A stretch of DNA of 64,000 nt from Hymenobacter sp. DG25A (GTDB taxonomy: Bacteria > Bacteroidota > Bacteroidia > Cytophagales > Hymenobacteraceae), in assembly GCF_001280305.1 (NCBI RefSeq), contig NZ_CP012623.1, forward strand, positions 2,356,001-2,420,000, given 5' to 3'. The translations under genes were made by a program, and so were the position numbers. Shown piece by piece: positions 27,209 through 36,510 of this stretch; positions within the stretch are counted from its first letter, which is position 1, and each line of letters starts with the position of its first letter. The notes below the pieces were generated by a model. It saw nothing but the letters and a program-made list of their open reading frames with translations. It did not search any database and was not told the origin of the DNA.

Positions 27209-29020
27209 ATGAGTCTCTGGGAAATTATTAAACGATTGTACCCGTACGTGCGCCCATACCGGCCGCTGGTTATCGGCACGCTGCTTCTGACACTAGTGGG
27301 CTCTCTGGCCGCCCAGGTAAACCCTTTCGTGCTGCGCTACACCGTGGACACCGTGCAGGGGCTCTTGAACCAGAACAAGGGCCTGGCCGAGGGCGCTGAT
27401 ATGCTGCTGCTGGTGAGTGCGTTGCTGCTGGGCAAAGAAATTATTAACACGTTCATTCAGTTTGGGCAGAAGTTTTACGGGGAGAAAATCCGCATTAATG
27501 TATCCAGCACGCTGGCCCAGGACGCGGTGCGCAAAATTCTCTCCTACCAGCTCGGCTTCTACTCCGACAGCGGCAATCAGACCGGCAAGCTCCAGACCCG
27601 CATCGACCGGGGCGTGGAGAGCCTGATGAAGCTGGTGCAGAACTTCTTCATTGATATTCTCCCCCTCTTTGCCAACGCCATTGTGGCGCTGGTGGTCATG
27701 TTTATGGCCAACCTATATGTGGGGTTGGTGGCCGTGGCGGTGATGCCGGTGTACTTCTGGATCAGCTACCGGCAGGCCGACCGGCTGAACGGCACCCGCC
27801 GCGCGTTGCGCAGCCTGCGCGAGCAGAAAAGCCAGGGCCTGGTGAATATCATCGATTCGGCCGTAGTCATTAAAAGCTTTGTGCGCGAAGACTATGAGGA
27901 GCAAAAGCAGAATCAGCTCCAGCAAAACCTGCAGGCCGCCCAGCTGGAAACCCGCAAAACCAACTTCCGCTACGATGGCCTCAAAACCTTCACGGAGCAG
28001 GTAGGCGTGGTGCTGATCATCATTCTCACTGCCTATTTGGTGCTGGACCGCCAGATTTCCATTGGGGCCATCATGTTCCATATTCTGCTGTTCAATAACG
28101 TCTCGGCCCCCATCCGGCAGCTGCACCGCATTTACGATGAGATGAACGATGCCCTCACCTACTCGGAGGGCTTCTTTGACATTCTGGACGCCGAGGATGC
28201 CACAGAGAAAACCGGCCTTATTCAGCCCGACCATTTGCAGGGAACCTTCGAAATCTGTCATGTGGATTTCACCTACCCCAGCGGCACGCAGGCCCTGCAC
28301 GATGTCAGCCTGACATTGGAAGCGGGCAAAACTACCGCTCTGGTCGGCCTTTCCGGGGCCGGCAAAAGCACCATCATCAATCTGCTCTGTAAATTCTACG
28401 AGCCCGACCGGGGCCAGATGCTGCTCGACGGCCGCCCCTTGGCCGATTACGATACCCATGCCCTGCGCCAGCAAATCGGGTTGGTGCTGCAGAAAAACCA
28501 CATCTTCAAAGGCACCATTGAGGAGAATATCCGCTACGGAAACATGCATGCTTCCTTTGAGCAGGTGGTAGCGGCCGGCAAGCAGGCGTACCTGCACGAG
28601 CAGGTAATGCAACTGCCTAAACAGTATCAGAGTGATGCCCAGCAGCTTTCCGGCGGGCAGCAGCAGCGCATTGCCATTGCGCGGCTGTTCCTTAAAAACC
28701 CGTCTATTATTTTCCTCGACGAGCCTACCGCTTCGCTTGATGCCATTGCCACCGAGCAAATCAAGAACTCGCTGGATGCCATTAAGCGCGGCCGTACGGT
28801 GGTTATCATTTCCCATAGTCTGGCCCAGATTGTGGACGCCGACTGCATTTACGTGATGAAGCAGGGCCGCATGGTGGAAAGCGGCACCCACGAGCACCTT
28901 TATGACCTGCGCGGCACCTACCGCGAGATTTTTGACGCCTCGGCTCGCAGCCTCAACATTGAGAAGCTGGCCCGCATCATGGTAGATGATGAGGATGAGG
29001 TAGGCGATACGGCCGCTTAA
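27209..29020 (+). CDS. ABC exporter half-transporter (fused permease-ATPase), paralog 1
   Basis: 603 residues. Residues about 15-310 are a six-helix ABC exporter membrane domain (VIGTLLLTLVGSLAAQVNPF, LIIILTAYLVL). The ATPase domain has Walker A GLSGAGKST (residues 380-388), a Q-loop in GLVLQKNHIFKG, signature LSGGQQQR (480), Walker B IIFLDEPTASLD (Asp504/Glu505) and H-loop SHSL. Works as a dimer in the inner membrane, exporting an unknown substrate (lipid, peptide or drug). A close paralog is at 30182; the two share long identical DNA runs in the ATPase half. The C-terminus carries nine extra acidic residues (DDEDEVGDTAA) absent from paralog 2. Confidence 0.93.
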   Translation: MSLWEIIKRLYPYVRPYRPLVIGTLLLTLVGSLAAQVNPFVLRYTVDTVQGLLNQNKGLAEGADMLLLVSALLLGKEIINTFIQFGQKFYGEKIRINVSSTLAQDAVRKILSYQLGFYSDSGNQTGKLQTRIDRGVESLMKLVQNFFIDILPLFANAIVALVVMFMANLYVGLVAVAVMPVYFWISYRQADRLNGTRRALRSLREQKSQGLVNIIDSAVVIKSFVREDYEEQKQNQLQQNLQAAQLETRKTNFRYDGLKTFTEQVGVVLIIILTAYLVLDRQISIGAIMFHILLFNNVSAPIRQLHRIYDEMNDALTYSEGFFDILDAEDATEKTGLIQPDHLQGTFEICHVDFTYPSGTQALHDVSLTLEAGKTTALVGLSGAGKSTIINLLCKFYEPDRGQMLLDGRPLADYDTHALRQQIGLVLQKNHIFKGTIEENIRYGNMHASFEQVVAAGKQAYLHEQVMQLPKQYQSDAQQLSGGQQQRIAIARLFLKNPSIIFLDEPTASLDAIATEQIKNSLDAIKRGRTVVIISHSLAQIVDADCIYVMKQGRMVESGTHEHLYDLRGTYREIFDASARSLNIEKLARIMVDDEDEVGDTAA

Positions 29021-29175
29021 GAAAACAGCCCGCCGGATGCCCAGGTGCCGGTTCTGCACATAAACAGAATACTTTATGAGTATTTAGCGGGCATTGCCGT
29101 AAACCTACTATAACCAGGCGCGCAGCTGCCGCCGGTACCCGGCCACCTTTGGCTGCCAGCAGTAATACTCCATTC

Positions 29176-29874
29176 ATGAAGAATTTCACCGTAGAACGCC
29201 TCTCTTTCGATACCCTCAGCGAGCTGCCGAACTCCTGGCAAAACCAGGATTACAAGGAGCTGCTGCTGAAAATGAACTACGACAACCCCGACGAAATAGA
29301 GCCGACCGAGCTAAAGGCCATGTGCCAGATGTCGTTGACGGACCTGGAACCTACCGAAGCCGCGCAGCTGGTGCTAAGCTATTTGTTTGCTGACCAGCTG
29401 AATGCCGGCCAGATAGAAAACCTGGCCCACCAGATGCTGACGGAAAAACTATGGGAGGAAAACCCGGAGCTGGGGCAGCATGAGGGCTTTTTCAAGGCGA
29501 CGCAGCTGTTATACGAAGCCTACAACGGCAAATTTCCGCGCACAGAAGCCGTGCAGTTTCAGGTGCGGCTAAACACAGAAGACCCGGAGGCCCTGGCAGT
29601 GTTTGACACCCAGCCCGAAGCCCCGCTGCTGCGCCTCCTGGCTCAGGGAATGCCCGACAACACCTTGCTGAAGCGCCTGTTCAGTGAGCAACTGGCCGGC
29701 ACCAGCTTCCCCGAAGCCCAGGACATTATCTGGCAGCTCCGCACCGTGGAAAAAGCGGATAAAACGGTAGTATTTGAAGTAGTTAGCTCGGCCTACTGGT
29801 TGGATGATTTTAAATATGCCGATACCTATGAAGCAGCTACCCAGGCCGAGGAAACGGTAGCGGAGGAAGAGTAA
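29176..29874 (+). CDS. Unknown acidic protein between the two ABC exporters
   Basis: 232 residues from the ATG at 29176 (MKNFTVERLSFDTLSELPN); an open frame from 29149 adds nine residues. Not recognised. Strongly acidic, mostly helical by composition, no signal or membrane segment; the tail ends QAEETVAEEE. Residues about 30-110 (DYKELLLKMNYDNPDEIE, TEAAQLVLSYLFADQLN) look like repeated helices. Being sandwiched between paralogous exporters and followed by a terminator, it could serve them, but nothing in the sequence shows it. Confidence 0.6.
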   Translation: MKNFTVERLSFDTLSELPNSWQNQDYKELLLKMNYDNPDEIEPTELKAMCQMSLTDLEPTEAAQLVLSYLFADQLNAGQIENLAHQMLTEKLWEENPELGQHEGFFKATQLLYEAYNGKFPRTEAVQFQVRLNTEDPEALAVFDTQPEAPLLRLLAQGMPDNTLLKRLFSEQLAGTSFPEAQDIIWQLRTVEKADKTVVFEVVSSAYWLDDFKYADTYEAATQAEETVAEEE

Positions 29875-29926
29875 GAACCCAGGGCCGACAGCCAGGCAGC
29901 TACCAGCATCCTGAGCAGGCCCAAGG

Positions 29927-29972
29927 GCTACCGCGCTACACCACTCAGTGGTGCAGCGCGGTAGCTTTTTTT
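29927..29972 (+). terminator. Terminator after the acidic protein gene
   Basis: Long stem GCTACCGCGCT/AGCGCGGTAGC plus inner CACCACT/AGTGGTG, followed by seven T. Confidence 0.92.
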
Positions 29973-30181
29973 ATTTAAGCCTTTATTGATGAATGCCTTG
30001 ACCTTCGATTTTAAACCGTTCATGGCCAAGCATTAGAAAGAGTGCCGCTGGGGTGCACCGGCCCCGCAGGTTGCTTATCTTAGATAAGAGCATCTGCGCC
30101 GGCCCCCTGTTCAGCCCCTGCACAGGGAAATGGGGCGGGCGGTGCAGCCGGACTCTCCTACTCATCAGCAAGCGGCCGGCC

Positions 30182-31966
30182 ATGAGCCTTTGGGACATCA
30201 TCAAGCATCTTATTCCCTACGTACGGCCCTACCGGGGGCTGGTACTGGGCACGCTGCTGCTTACGCTGGTAGGCTCCCTCACGGCCCAGGTAAACCCCTT
30301 TGTGTTGCGCTACGCCGTGGATAATGTGCAGCTGCTACTGGAGCAGGGCAAAGGAGTATCGCAGGGGATGCCGCTTTTACTGCTGGTGAGCGGGATACTG
30401 CTGGGTAAGGAAGTCATCAACATCTTTATCCAGTTCGGGCAGAAATTCTTCGGCGAGAAAATCCGCATTTTCGTTTCCAGCGACCTTTCCCAGGACGCCG
30501 TGCGCAAAATCCTGAGCTATCAGCTCAGCTTCTACGACGCGGCCACCAACCAGACCGGCAAGCTCCAGACCCGCATTGATAAGGGCGTAGACAGCCTGAT
30601 GAAACTGGTACAGAATTTCTTTATTGATATTCTGCCTTTGTGCGCCAATGCCGTGGTGGCCCTGGTGGTCATGTTTATGGCCGATATGCACGTGGGGCTG
30701 GTAGCGCTTTTCATTCTTCCGGTGTATTTCTGGATCAGCTACCGGCAGGCGGCCCGCCTGAGTGGCGTGCGCCGCAACATGCGCCAGCTGCGCGAAACCA
30801 AAAACCACGGCATTGTTAATATCATTGAGGCCGCCGTGGTTATCAAGAGCTTTGTGCGCGAGGACTACGAAGACCGGAAGCAGCAGCAAATGCAGCTCGA
30901 CCTGCAAACCGTGCAGCTGCAGATGCGCAAAACCAACTTTCTGTTTGATGGGCTGAAAACCTTTGTGGAGCAGATTGGCCTGGTACTGGTGATAGTGCTG
31001 ACGGCCTACCTGGTACTGGGCCGGCATATGTCTATTGGGGCCATTATGTTCCACATTATGCTCTTTAATAACGTTTCAGGCCCCATTCGGCAGCTGCATC
31101 ACATGTATGATGAAATGAATGAGGTGCACACGTATTCGGAGGCCTTCTTTGATATTCTGGATGCCAAAGAGGCCGTGGAACCTTCCGGGACATTACTGCC
31201 CGACCACCTGCAGGGCACCTTTGAGCTGCGCCACGTAACCTTTACTTACCCCAGCGGCACGCAGGCCCTGCACGATGTCAGCCTGACAGTGGAAGCAGGT
31301 AAAACCACCGCTCTGGTGGGCCTTTCCGGGGCCGGCAAAAGCACCGTCATCAACCTGCTCTGCAAATTCTATGAGCCCGACCGGGGCCAGATGCTGCTGG
31401 ATGGCCGCCCCTTGGCCGATTACGATACCCATGCCCTGCGCCAGCAGATTGGCCTGGTGCTGCAGAAAAACCACATCTTCAAAGGCACCATTGAGGAGAA
31501 TATCCGCTACGGTAATCCGCAGGCAACCGCGGCCGAGTTGGAGCAGGCCAGTAGACAAGCCTTCCTGCATGAGCAGGTAATAAAGCTCCCTCATCAATAC
31601 CAGACCGATGCCCAGCAGGTATCCGGCGGGCAGCAGCAGCGCATTGCCATTGCCCGGATGCTGCTCAAAAACCCACCCATTATTTTCCTCGACGAGCCCA
31701 CTGCCTCGCTGGATGCGGTAACGGTTGAACAAATCAAAAACAGTATCGACGCCCTAAAGAAGGGCCGCACGGTGGTGGTTATCTCGCACAGTCTCTCCCA
31801 GATTATTGATGCCGACCACATTTATGTCATGCAGAAGGGCTACATCGTGGAAAGCGGCACCCACGAGCAACTCTACGACCAGCATGGTGCCTACCGCGAG
31901 ATTTTCGACGCCTCGGCCCGCAGCCTCAACATTGAGAAAATTGCGCGCACCTTAGATGAAGGCTGA
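30182..31966 (+). CDS. ABC exporter half-transporter (fused permease-ATPase), paralog 2
   Basis: 594 residues from the ATG at 30182 (MSLWDIIKHLIPYVRPYRG), which aligns with the start of paralog 1; an open frame from 30053 adds 43 unrelated residues. Same architecture and numbering: membrane domain to about residue 310, Walker A GLSGAGKST at 380, signature as VSGGQQQR, Walker B IIFLDEPTASLD, H-loop SHSL. The signature's first residue is Val instead of Leu. Likely homodimer, or heterodimer with paralog 1, in the inner membrane. Substrate unknown. Tandem gene duplication followed by partial homogenisation is inferred from the DNA. Confidence 0.93.
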   Translation: MSLWDIIKHLIPYVRPYRGLVLGTLLLTLVGSLTAQVNPFVLRYAVDNVQLLLEQGKGVSQGMPLLLLVSGILLGKEVINIFIQFGQKFFGEKIRIFVSSDLSQDAVRKILSYQLSFYDAATNQTGKLQTRIDKGVDSLMKLVQNFFIDILPLCANAVVALVVMFMADMHVGLVALFILPVYFWISYRQAARLSGVRRNMRQLRETKNHGIVNIIEAAVVIKSFVREDYEDRKQQQMQLDLQTVQLQMRKTNFLFDGLKTFVEQIGLVLVIVLTAYLVLGRHMSIGAIMFHIMLFNNVSGPIRQLHHMYDEMNEVHTYSEAFFDILDAKEAVEPSGTLLPDHLQGTFELRHVTFTYPSGTQALHDVSLTVEAGKTTALVGLSGAGKSTVINLLCKFYEPDRGQMLLDGRPLADYDTHALRQQIGLVLQKNHIFKGTIEENIRYGNPQATAAELEQASRQAFLHEQVIKLPHQYQTDAQQVSGGQQQRIAIARMLLKNPPIIFLDEPTASLDAVTVEQIKNSIDALKKGRTVVVISHSLSQIIDADHIYVMQKGYIVESGTHEQLYDQHGAYREIFDASARSLNIEKIARTLDEG

Positions 31967-31991
31967 GGAACTCGCTTACCCAAGGCACGGT

Positions 31992-32032
31992 AGGCCCTTA
32001 TGCTGTCTTCGGAAGATGGCAGGGCCTTACCC
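31992..32032. terminator. Possible bidirectional terminator between convergent genes
   Basis: An imperfect hairpin with arms resembling GTAGGCCCT and AGGGCCTTAC lies between the ABC gene and the convergent histidine kinase gene. No good T run, so weak. Confidence 0.35.
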
Positions 32033-34108
32033 CTTCTGTTCTTCGACAATAGCCGAGGAAACCGGCAGGGTAATAATAAACTCAGTACCCTCCCCTTCCT
32101 GCGTTTCTACCCGGAGCTTGCCCCCATGACCCCGGGTAATTACATCATGGCAGAAGGATAGCCCCAGGCCGGTACCTTCCCCGATGGGCTTGGTGGTAAA
32201 GAACTCATCAAAAATGCTGGCGCGGTCGGCGGCCGGGATACCCAGGCCATTGTCCCACACTCTGATTTCTACTTCGCTGCCCGTGCGGCGGGTGCTGAGC
32301 TGTACCTGGGGAGCGTACCCAGCCGGCTCCTGCCGCATGCGCTCCTGCACGGCATAAAGCGCATTGGAAAACAGGCAAATCAGTGCCCGGCCCAGATCAT
32401 GCCGCACTACTTCTATGCTACCCACGGCAGGGTCCAGCTGCGCCAGCAGCTCGGCATCAAACTGCCGGTTTTTGGCGCGCAGATCATGGTAGGAAAGCCG
32501 CAGATAATCATGCGCCAGGGTGTTGATTTCCGTCAGCTGCCGGGGGCCGGGGGTATTACTGGAGTATTCCAGCATTACCCGCACAATAGACTCTACCCGC
32601 TGGCTGTGTTCGGCTATTTTGTTCTGATACTGACTCAGGTTCAGTAGCATTTCGTCCAGCATTTCCTGCTCAGCAGTGATGTAGATGCCTTCCGGCAACT
32701 CCACGCGCATTTCCTGGCACAAGCCCACGCTTACCCCGGCCAGGTCCTTAATGGTTTTGGCCGGTTGCTGTATTTCATGGGCTACTCCGGCCATCAGCTC
32801 TCCTAAGGAAGCCATCTTCTCGCGCAGCACCAGCTGGCTCTGGGTGGTTTTCAACTCCTGCAGCATATTGGCCAGCAGGTCCCGCTGGGTGGTCAGCTCC
32901 TCTTTCTGCCGCGTAACCTGGGCGTGCAGCTTATGCAAGCGGCTGTTGGCCTGGCGCTGCAAATGGTTGCTCCGCCACAGCAGCAGCACAATCAGAATAA
33001 GTACGCCTAGTCCGGCCATCAGCGCATACAGGCGGGTGCGGGCTTCAAACTGCGTGCGCTCTGCCTCCAGCTGGCGTAACCGGCGCTGCTCGGCAAACCC
33101 GATGGCATCCAGCCGCTTAATCCGCTGCGGGTTGTACAGGCTATCTTCGGCCGTTACCATGATGCGCATGTATTTCAGGGCGCTGTCTGTCTGGCGCCGG
33201 GCTTGAAAAGCCTTCGAGAGCAGGCCACTGTTGCGCACTATGCCAATTACAAACGGCAGCGCCTGACCTACCACTAGGGCTTTGCGGGCATAATACACAC
33301 TGGAATCTACCTGTTGCTGCTCGGCATACAGCTCCGCCATATATTGGTATGCCCGGGAGCGGCTCCGCAGGTCATTTTCGGGAATGGCGGCCTGGGCGCT
33401 GCGCCGGTAAAAGCTCAGCGCCTTATCGGGATGCTTGCGGGCGGCTTCCAGCAAGCCTATTTCCCGCAATACGTAGGGCAAGGGGTTGCCCCAGCAGCTA
33501 TAGCCCAGCTTTTGCGACTTTAGCGTAAGGGCGTAGGCCTGCCGCAGAAAGTAAGCGGCCGAGTCGAGCTGGCCGGTACCCACGTAGGTAGAGCCAATGT
33601 TGGTGAGTACGCTGATTCGCTGGGAATAATCCGCAATATGCTGCTTCTCATAAATGGCCCGGGACTGAAAATAGTACTGCAGGGCAGGGCGGAAGTCATC
33701 GAGGGCCTGGTAGAGCAGGCCGGTTTGGTTCAGGATGCGGGCGGTGCCCTCCAGATCGTAGCTTTTTTCCGCCAGCCGCAGGGCATCCAGGTTGGTGCGC
33801 AGAGCCTGCGGCAGGTTTCCCCGCTCACTCAGGATAATGCCAATGCGCGACAGGCACCGGCCTTCGCCTTTGGTGTAGCCAATACTTTGCGCCAACTGCA
33901 GGCCTTCCCGCGCATAATTCAACACCGAATCGAAGTGCGAATACCGGTAGGTAGCGCTTAAGTCGGCCAGCAGCAACACCCGGCTGGTATCGGTAGTAGT
34001 GCGGGCAAGTACGTTTTTTATAGTGCCCGTTTCAGGGCTTTGCGCCCATACGGGCAGAGCAGATAACCAGAACAGCCAACAGGCTAAGCCGACGAAAGCC
34101 TGTTTCAT
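32027..34108 (-). CDS. TPR-sensor histidine kinase
   Basis: 693 residues. Signal peptide (LACWLFWLSALPVWAQ), a periplasmic region of TPR-like helical repeats (residues about 40-330, for example AEKSYDLEGTARILNQTGLL), a transmembrane helix (LYALMAGLGVLILIVLLLWRS), a coiled coil, then the kinase core: H-box GVAHEIQQPAKTI, N-box NALYAVQER, G1 VWDNGLGIP, F and G2 boxes EFFTTKPIGEGTGLGLS. It phosphorylates a response regulator, but none is adjacent, so it is an orphan kinase. In the H-box, QQ replaces the more usual xNP (HEIQQP versus HEIRNP). The signal sensed is unknown. Confidence 0.92.
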   Translation of the reverse strand: MKQAFVGLACWLFWLSALPVWAQSPETGTIKNVLARTTTDTSRVLLLADLSATYRYSHFDSVLNYAREGLQLAQSIGYTKGEGRCLSRIGIILSERGNLPQALRTNLDALRLAEKSYDLEGTARILNQTGLLYQALDDFRPALQYYFQSRAIYEKQHIADYSQRISVLTNIGSTYVGTGQLDSAAYFLRQAYALTLKSQKLGYSCWGNPLPYVLREIGLLEAARKHPDKALSFYRRSAQAAIPENDLRSRSRAYQYMAELYAEQQQVDSSVYYARKALVVGQALPFVIGIVRNSGLLSKAFQARRQTDSALKYMRIMVTAEDSLYNPQRIKRLDAIGFAEQRRLRQLEAERTQFEARTRLYALMAGLGVLILIVLLLWRSNHLQRQANSRLHKLHAQVTRQKEELTTQRDLLANMLQELKTTQSQLVLREKMASLGELMAGVAHEIQQPAKTIKDLAGVSVGLCQEMRVELPEGIYITAEQEMLDEMLLNLSQYQNKIAEHSQRVESIVRVMLEYSSNTPGPRQLTEINTLAHDYLRLSYHDLRAKNRQFDAELLAQLDPAVGSIEVVRHDLGRALICLFSNALYAVQERMRQEPAGYAPQVQLSTRRTGSEVEIRVWDNGLGIPAADRASIFDEFFTTKPIGEGTGLGLSFCHDVITRGHGGKLRVETQEGEGTEFIITLPVSSAIVEEQKG

Positions 34109-34467
34109 ACCCAGAATTTACCCGAGAGTTGGACCATTCACCTTTAACGCTATACCCCTATTTTTATACAATAGCTACCTGCCCGAAATAAGGCCAGCAG
34201 CCATAAATATAGTTCTCTACCAATACACTTCTACGCTTCCTTGCTAATGTATTTATAAACAGGCCCAAACGCTAACCAGATTATCTTTCCTCGGACCTCG
34301 GGAAATCAGCCTCCGCTGCATACCCCGGAATTTGTAGGCTTCTGAAATATGGACTTATCGTTCTGAAAGCCTGATTTCCTATGGCCTAAAAAGGCGTACC
34401 ATGCTATTATAAACAGGGGGCACCTCGCCCAGAAGCTAGTGTCGGAATTATTAAATTAGTAGGCTCT
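34109..34467. other. Gene-free spacer upstream of the kinase
   Basis: About 360 bases between divergent genes, AT-rich and without a supportable open frame or a clear promoter box. Confidence 0.5.
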
Positions 34468-34758
34468 ATGAAAAATAATTCACCACATATCCTGAACACC
34501 TCGGCCAACCTGATGGGCCTGTGTTTTATTGTGTTAACCTCCCTGAAAGTCAATAAGCTTTCGGATGCCTCCATCATCGATGAATTGACGTCGGTGGCCA
34601 CGCTGTTCTTTATTTCCAGCTGCATTCTGTCGTTTTTATCGATGAGAAATAGCCGGCAGACAAATGCTTTTGAGCGGCTAGCCGACCTCATTTTCCTCGG
34701 GGGCCTTATGATTATTTTTGTAACAATTATGCTTATCACGCTGAATATTATCCCCTAA
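34468..34758 (+). CDS. Small membrane protein, unknown
   Basis: 96 residues, not recognised. Three hydrophobic segments (residues about 12-26, 42-57, 72-93) suggest an inner-membrane protein, with a short polar middle loop (MRNSRQTNAFERLADL). Lower GC than the housekeeping genes. It lies at the start of an accessory patch with gene debris, and a broken acetyltransferase fragment follows after 36 bases. Confidence 0.55.
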   Translation: MKNNSPHILNTSANLMGLCFIVLTSLKVNKLSDASIIDELTSVATLFFISSCILSFLSMRNSRQTNAFERLADLIFLGGLMIIFVTIMLITLNIIP

Positions 34759-34794
34759 CGCGCGCCGCTTCACCTCCCCTTCTCTGCTTTTCTT

Positions 34795-34971
34795 ATGCTT
34801 ATTCTTGAAACGGAGCGTCTGGCGCTATACCAGTTTACTACCGAAGACGCCGCCTTTATCAGGGAGATGCTGAATACACCCGGCTGGCTCCGGTTCATCA
34901 GTGACCAGCACATCATTTCTCTGGCAGAGACGAGCAAGTATTCGGAAACAGGACTTAAACAGCATGACTAA
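34795..34971 (+). pseudogene. Truncated GNAT acetyltransferase fragment
   Basis: A 58-codon frame starts MLILETERLALYQFTTED and continues EMLNTPGWLRFISD, matching the N-terminal quarter of RimJ/RimL-type GNAT N-acetyltransferases (LETERLxLR, then DPEWLRFIGDR). After that the sequence no longer follows the family and a stop comes soon; no acetyl-CoA motif is present in any frame downstream. It is best read as the remnant of a deleted gene. Confidence 0.7.
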
Positions 34972-35126
34972 AAATTTTATCTAGTCCTGCTGAAAGTATA
35001 AAATGTTCTAGTTGGCATTTGCGGTTTGGTGAAGCGGGCCTATCATGTTGCATTTTTACCTCATCATATGGGGCTAGCCAACACCTTGGCGGCAGCTAAT
35101 GCCTTAGCCCGTTCGTCGTCCATCCC

Positions 35127-35219
35127 TTATACATGCTTCTTATACTTGCCATTACTGAACCGGTAAAAGAGCGAAAGACCGAACATATATTTCTGTAATT
35201 TCAAGCAATCAATTTGTCT
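35127..35219 (-). pseudogene. Possible C-terminal remnant of an outer-membrane barrel protein
   Basis: On the minus strand an open stretch reads KYMFGLSLFYRFSNGKYKKH before a TAA at 35127-35129. The alternating aromatic pattern looks like a last beta-strand of a Bacteroidota outer-membrane protein. No start or upstream domain exists because the DUF418 gene begins at 35225. Low confidence, but it fits the decay seen in this patch. Confidence 0.35.
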
Positions 35220-35224
35220 GTTGC

Positions 35225-36427
35225 ATGACTCTAACTAACACGATATCCCCCCTTCCTATTTCCAAACGGACAGCTCTTGTAGATGTGCTTCGAGGTTGGG
35301 CATTGCTGGGCGTAGTACTGATGAACTATACCAGTTTGTGGAAACTAACGCAGGCTGCTGAGGGCATTAAGCACGGCATACTTACCAACATCCTGTACAT
35401 GACGCAGGAAACAGTATTTCATGGAAAATCCTGGACGCTTTTAAGCATCCTCTTTGGCTATGGCTTCGCTATCCTGCTCCGTAATCTGGCTGAAAGAAAC
35501 CAAAATGCTGCGCCGTTTTTCGCCCGCCGCATGGGCTGGCTTTTAGTGCTGGGCTTTATAGATAGTGCTTTCTACTTTGGGGATTTCCTGAAGGATTATG
35601 CCCTGCTCGGGTTTGTGTTTTTACTATTTGCTCAGTTTTCAGCCCGTCAGGCATTTCGGGCATCTTTGGTTCTGCTCCTGCTTATTCCGTTTGTTTCAGC
35701 ATTTGTAGCTACGCTGCCCGGTGGTGTGGGCTCCCCTTCTGAAATGAACGGCCTGAAAACCTTGTACCTGAGTCATAATCCTCTCCAGGTTCTGCAGGCT
35801 AACCTGCAGGGCTCTTATTTGCTGCAGGTAGCTAACCTTCGTTATATCATTGATGTGCATTTGGAAATGCTGGCCTGTTTCTTCCTCGGTTTTGCCGCGC
35901 AGAAAGCAGACTTCTTCGGGCGCCTGTCTTCTACTCCCCGGTTGGCGCGACGCATCTTCTGGAGCAGCTTCGCAGTGGTATTCGTATTCTCTGTTATACT
36001 GGTAAGCCAGCGTAAGTCTTATTTCTTCACTACTCTGTTTAAGCCCAATTTCTGGATGGTGTTCAGCATAATGCTGTTAACCGCCAGCGCTATTTGCTGG
36101 CTGCACCAGACTAGACACTTCTCTAACTTGTTTAAAAGCTTGCAAGCAATGGGGCGCATGACACTGACGAACTATCTAGTCCAGAACCTGCTCATGCTGC
36201 TTATTTTTTCGGGTTTTGGGCTGGCTCAACTCGGCAAACAACCACTTGTGTGGCATGTAGGAATAGCTTGGTTAATCTTTATTCTGCAGGTATGGTTTAG
36301 TCAGTGGTGGCTGGCCCGCTATCAATATGGTCCGGTTGAGTGGGTATGGCGGCAGTTAAGCTACGGCCAGCGCCTGCCCCTGCGGCGCCAGGAGCCCGTT
36401 GATGATTCTTTGGCCGTGAGTTATTAA
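35225..36427 (+). CDS. DUF418 polytopic membrane protein
   Basis: 400 residues. The start RTALVDVLRGWALLGVVLMNY, the FGYGFAILLRN segment, and the C-terminal region MGRMTLTNYLVQNLLMLLIF with FSQWWLARYQYGPVEWVWR are the DUF418 signature, preceded by the HGKSWTLLSILFGYG motif. About eight to ten transmembrane helices. The family (YeiB-like) resembles acyltransferase-3 membrane proteins; the function is not established. Codon use and GC are lower than in the core genes, consistent with the accessory patch. Confidence 0.85.
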   Translation: MTLTNTISPLPISKRTALVDVLRGWALLGVVLMNYTSLWKLTQAAEGIKHGILTNILYMTQETVFHGKSWTLLSILFGYGFAILLRNLAERNQNAAPFFARRMGWLLVLGFIDSAFYFGDFLKDYALLGFVFLLFAQFSARQAFRASLVLLLLIPFVSAFVATLPGGVGSPSEMNGLKTLYLSHNPLQVLQANLQGSYLLQVANLRYIIDVHLEMLACFFLGFAAQKADFFGRLSSTPRLARRIFWSSFAVVFVFSVILVSQRKSYFFTTLFKPNFWMVFSIMLLTASAICWLHQTRHFSNLFKSLQAMGRMTLTNYLVQNLLMLLIFSGFGLAQLGKQPLVWHVGIAWLIFILQVWFSQWWLARYQYGPVEWVWRQLSYGQRLPLRRQEPVDDSLAVSY

Positions 36428-36443
36428 CCGGTTATCAACATAG

Positions 36444-36473
36444 GAGCCCGATCAGCAATGGTCGGGCTTTTTA
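36444..36473 (+). terminator. Terminator after the DUF418 gene
   Basis: Stem GCCCGA/TCGGGC (extended imperfectly), followed by TTTTTAGATTT. Same stem family as 37134 and 48098. Confidence 0.8.
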
Positions 36474-36510
36474 GATTTATCGGTCTTCGTAACCTATTTA
36501 GTATAGTCCG

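Noticed and set aside
27713..29059. 448-residue minus-strand frame inside ABC paralog 1
   Set aside because: A similar shadow exists in paralog 2, as expected from their shared DNA; no independent signal.
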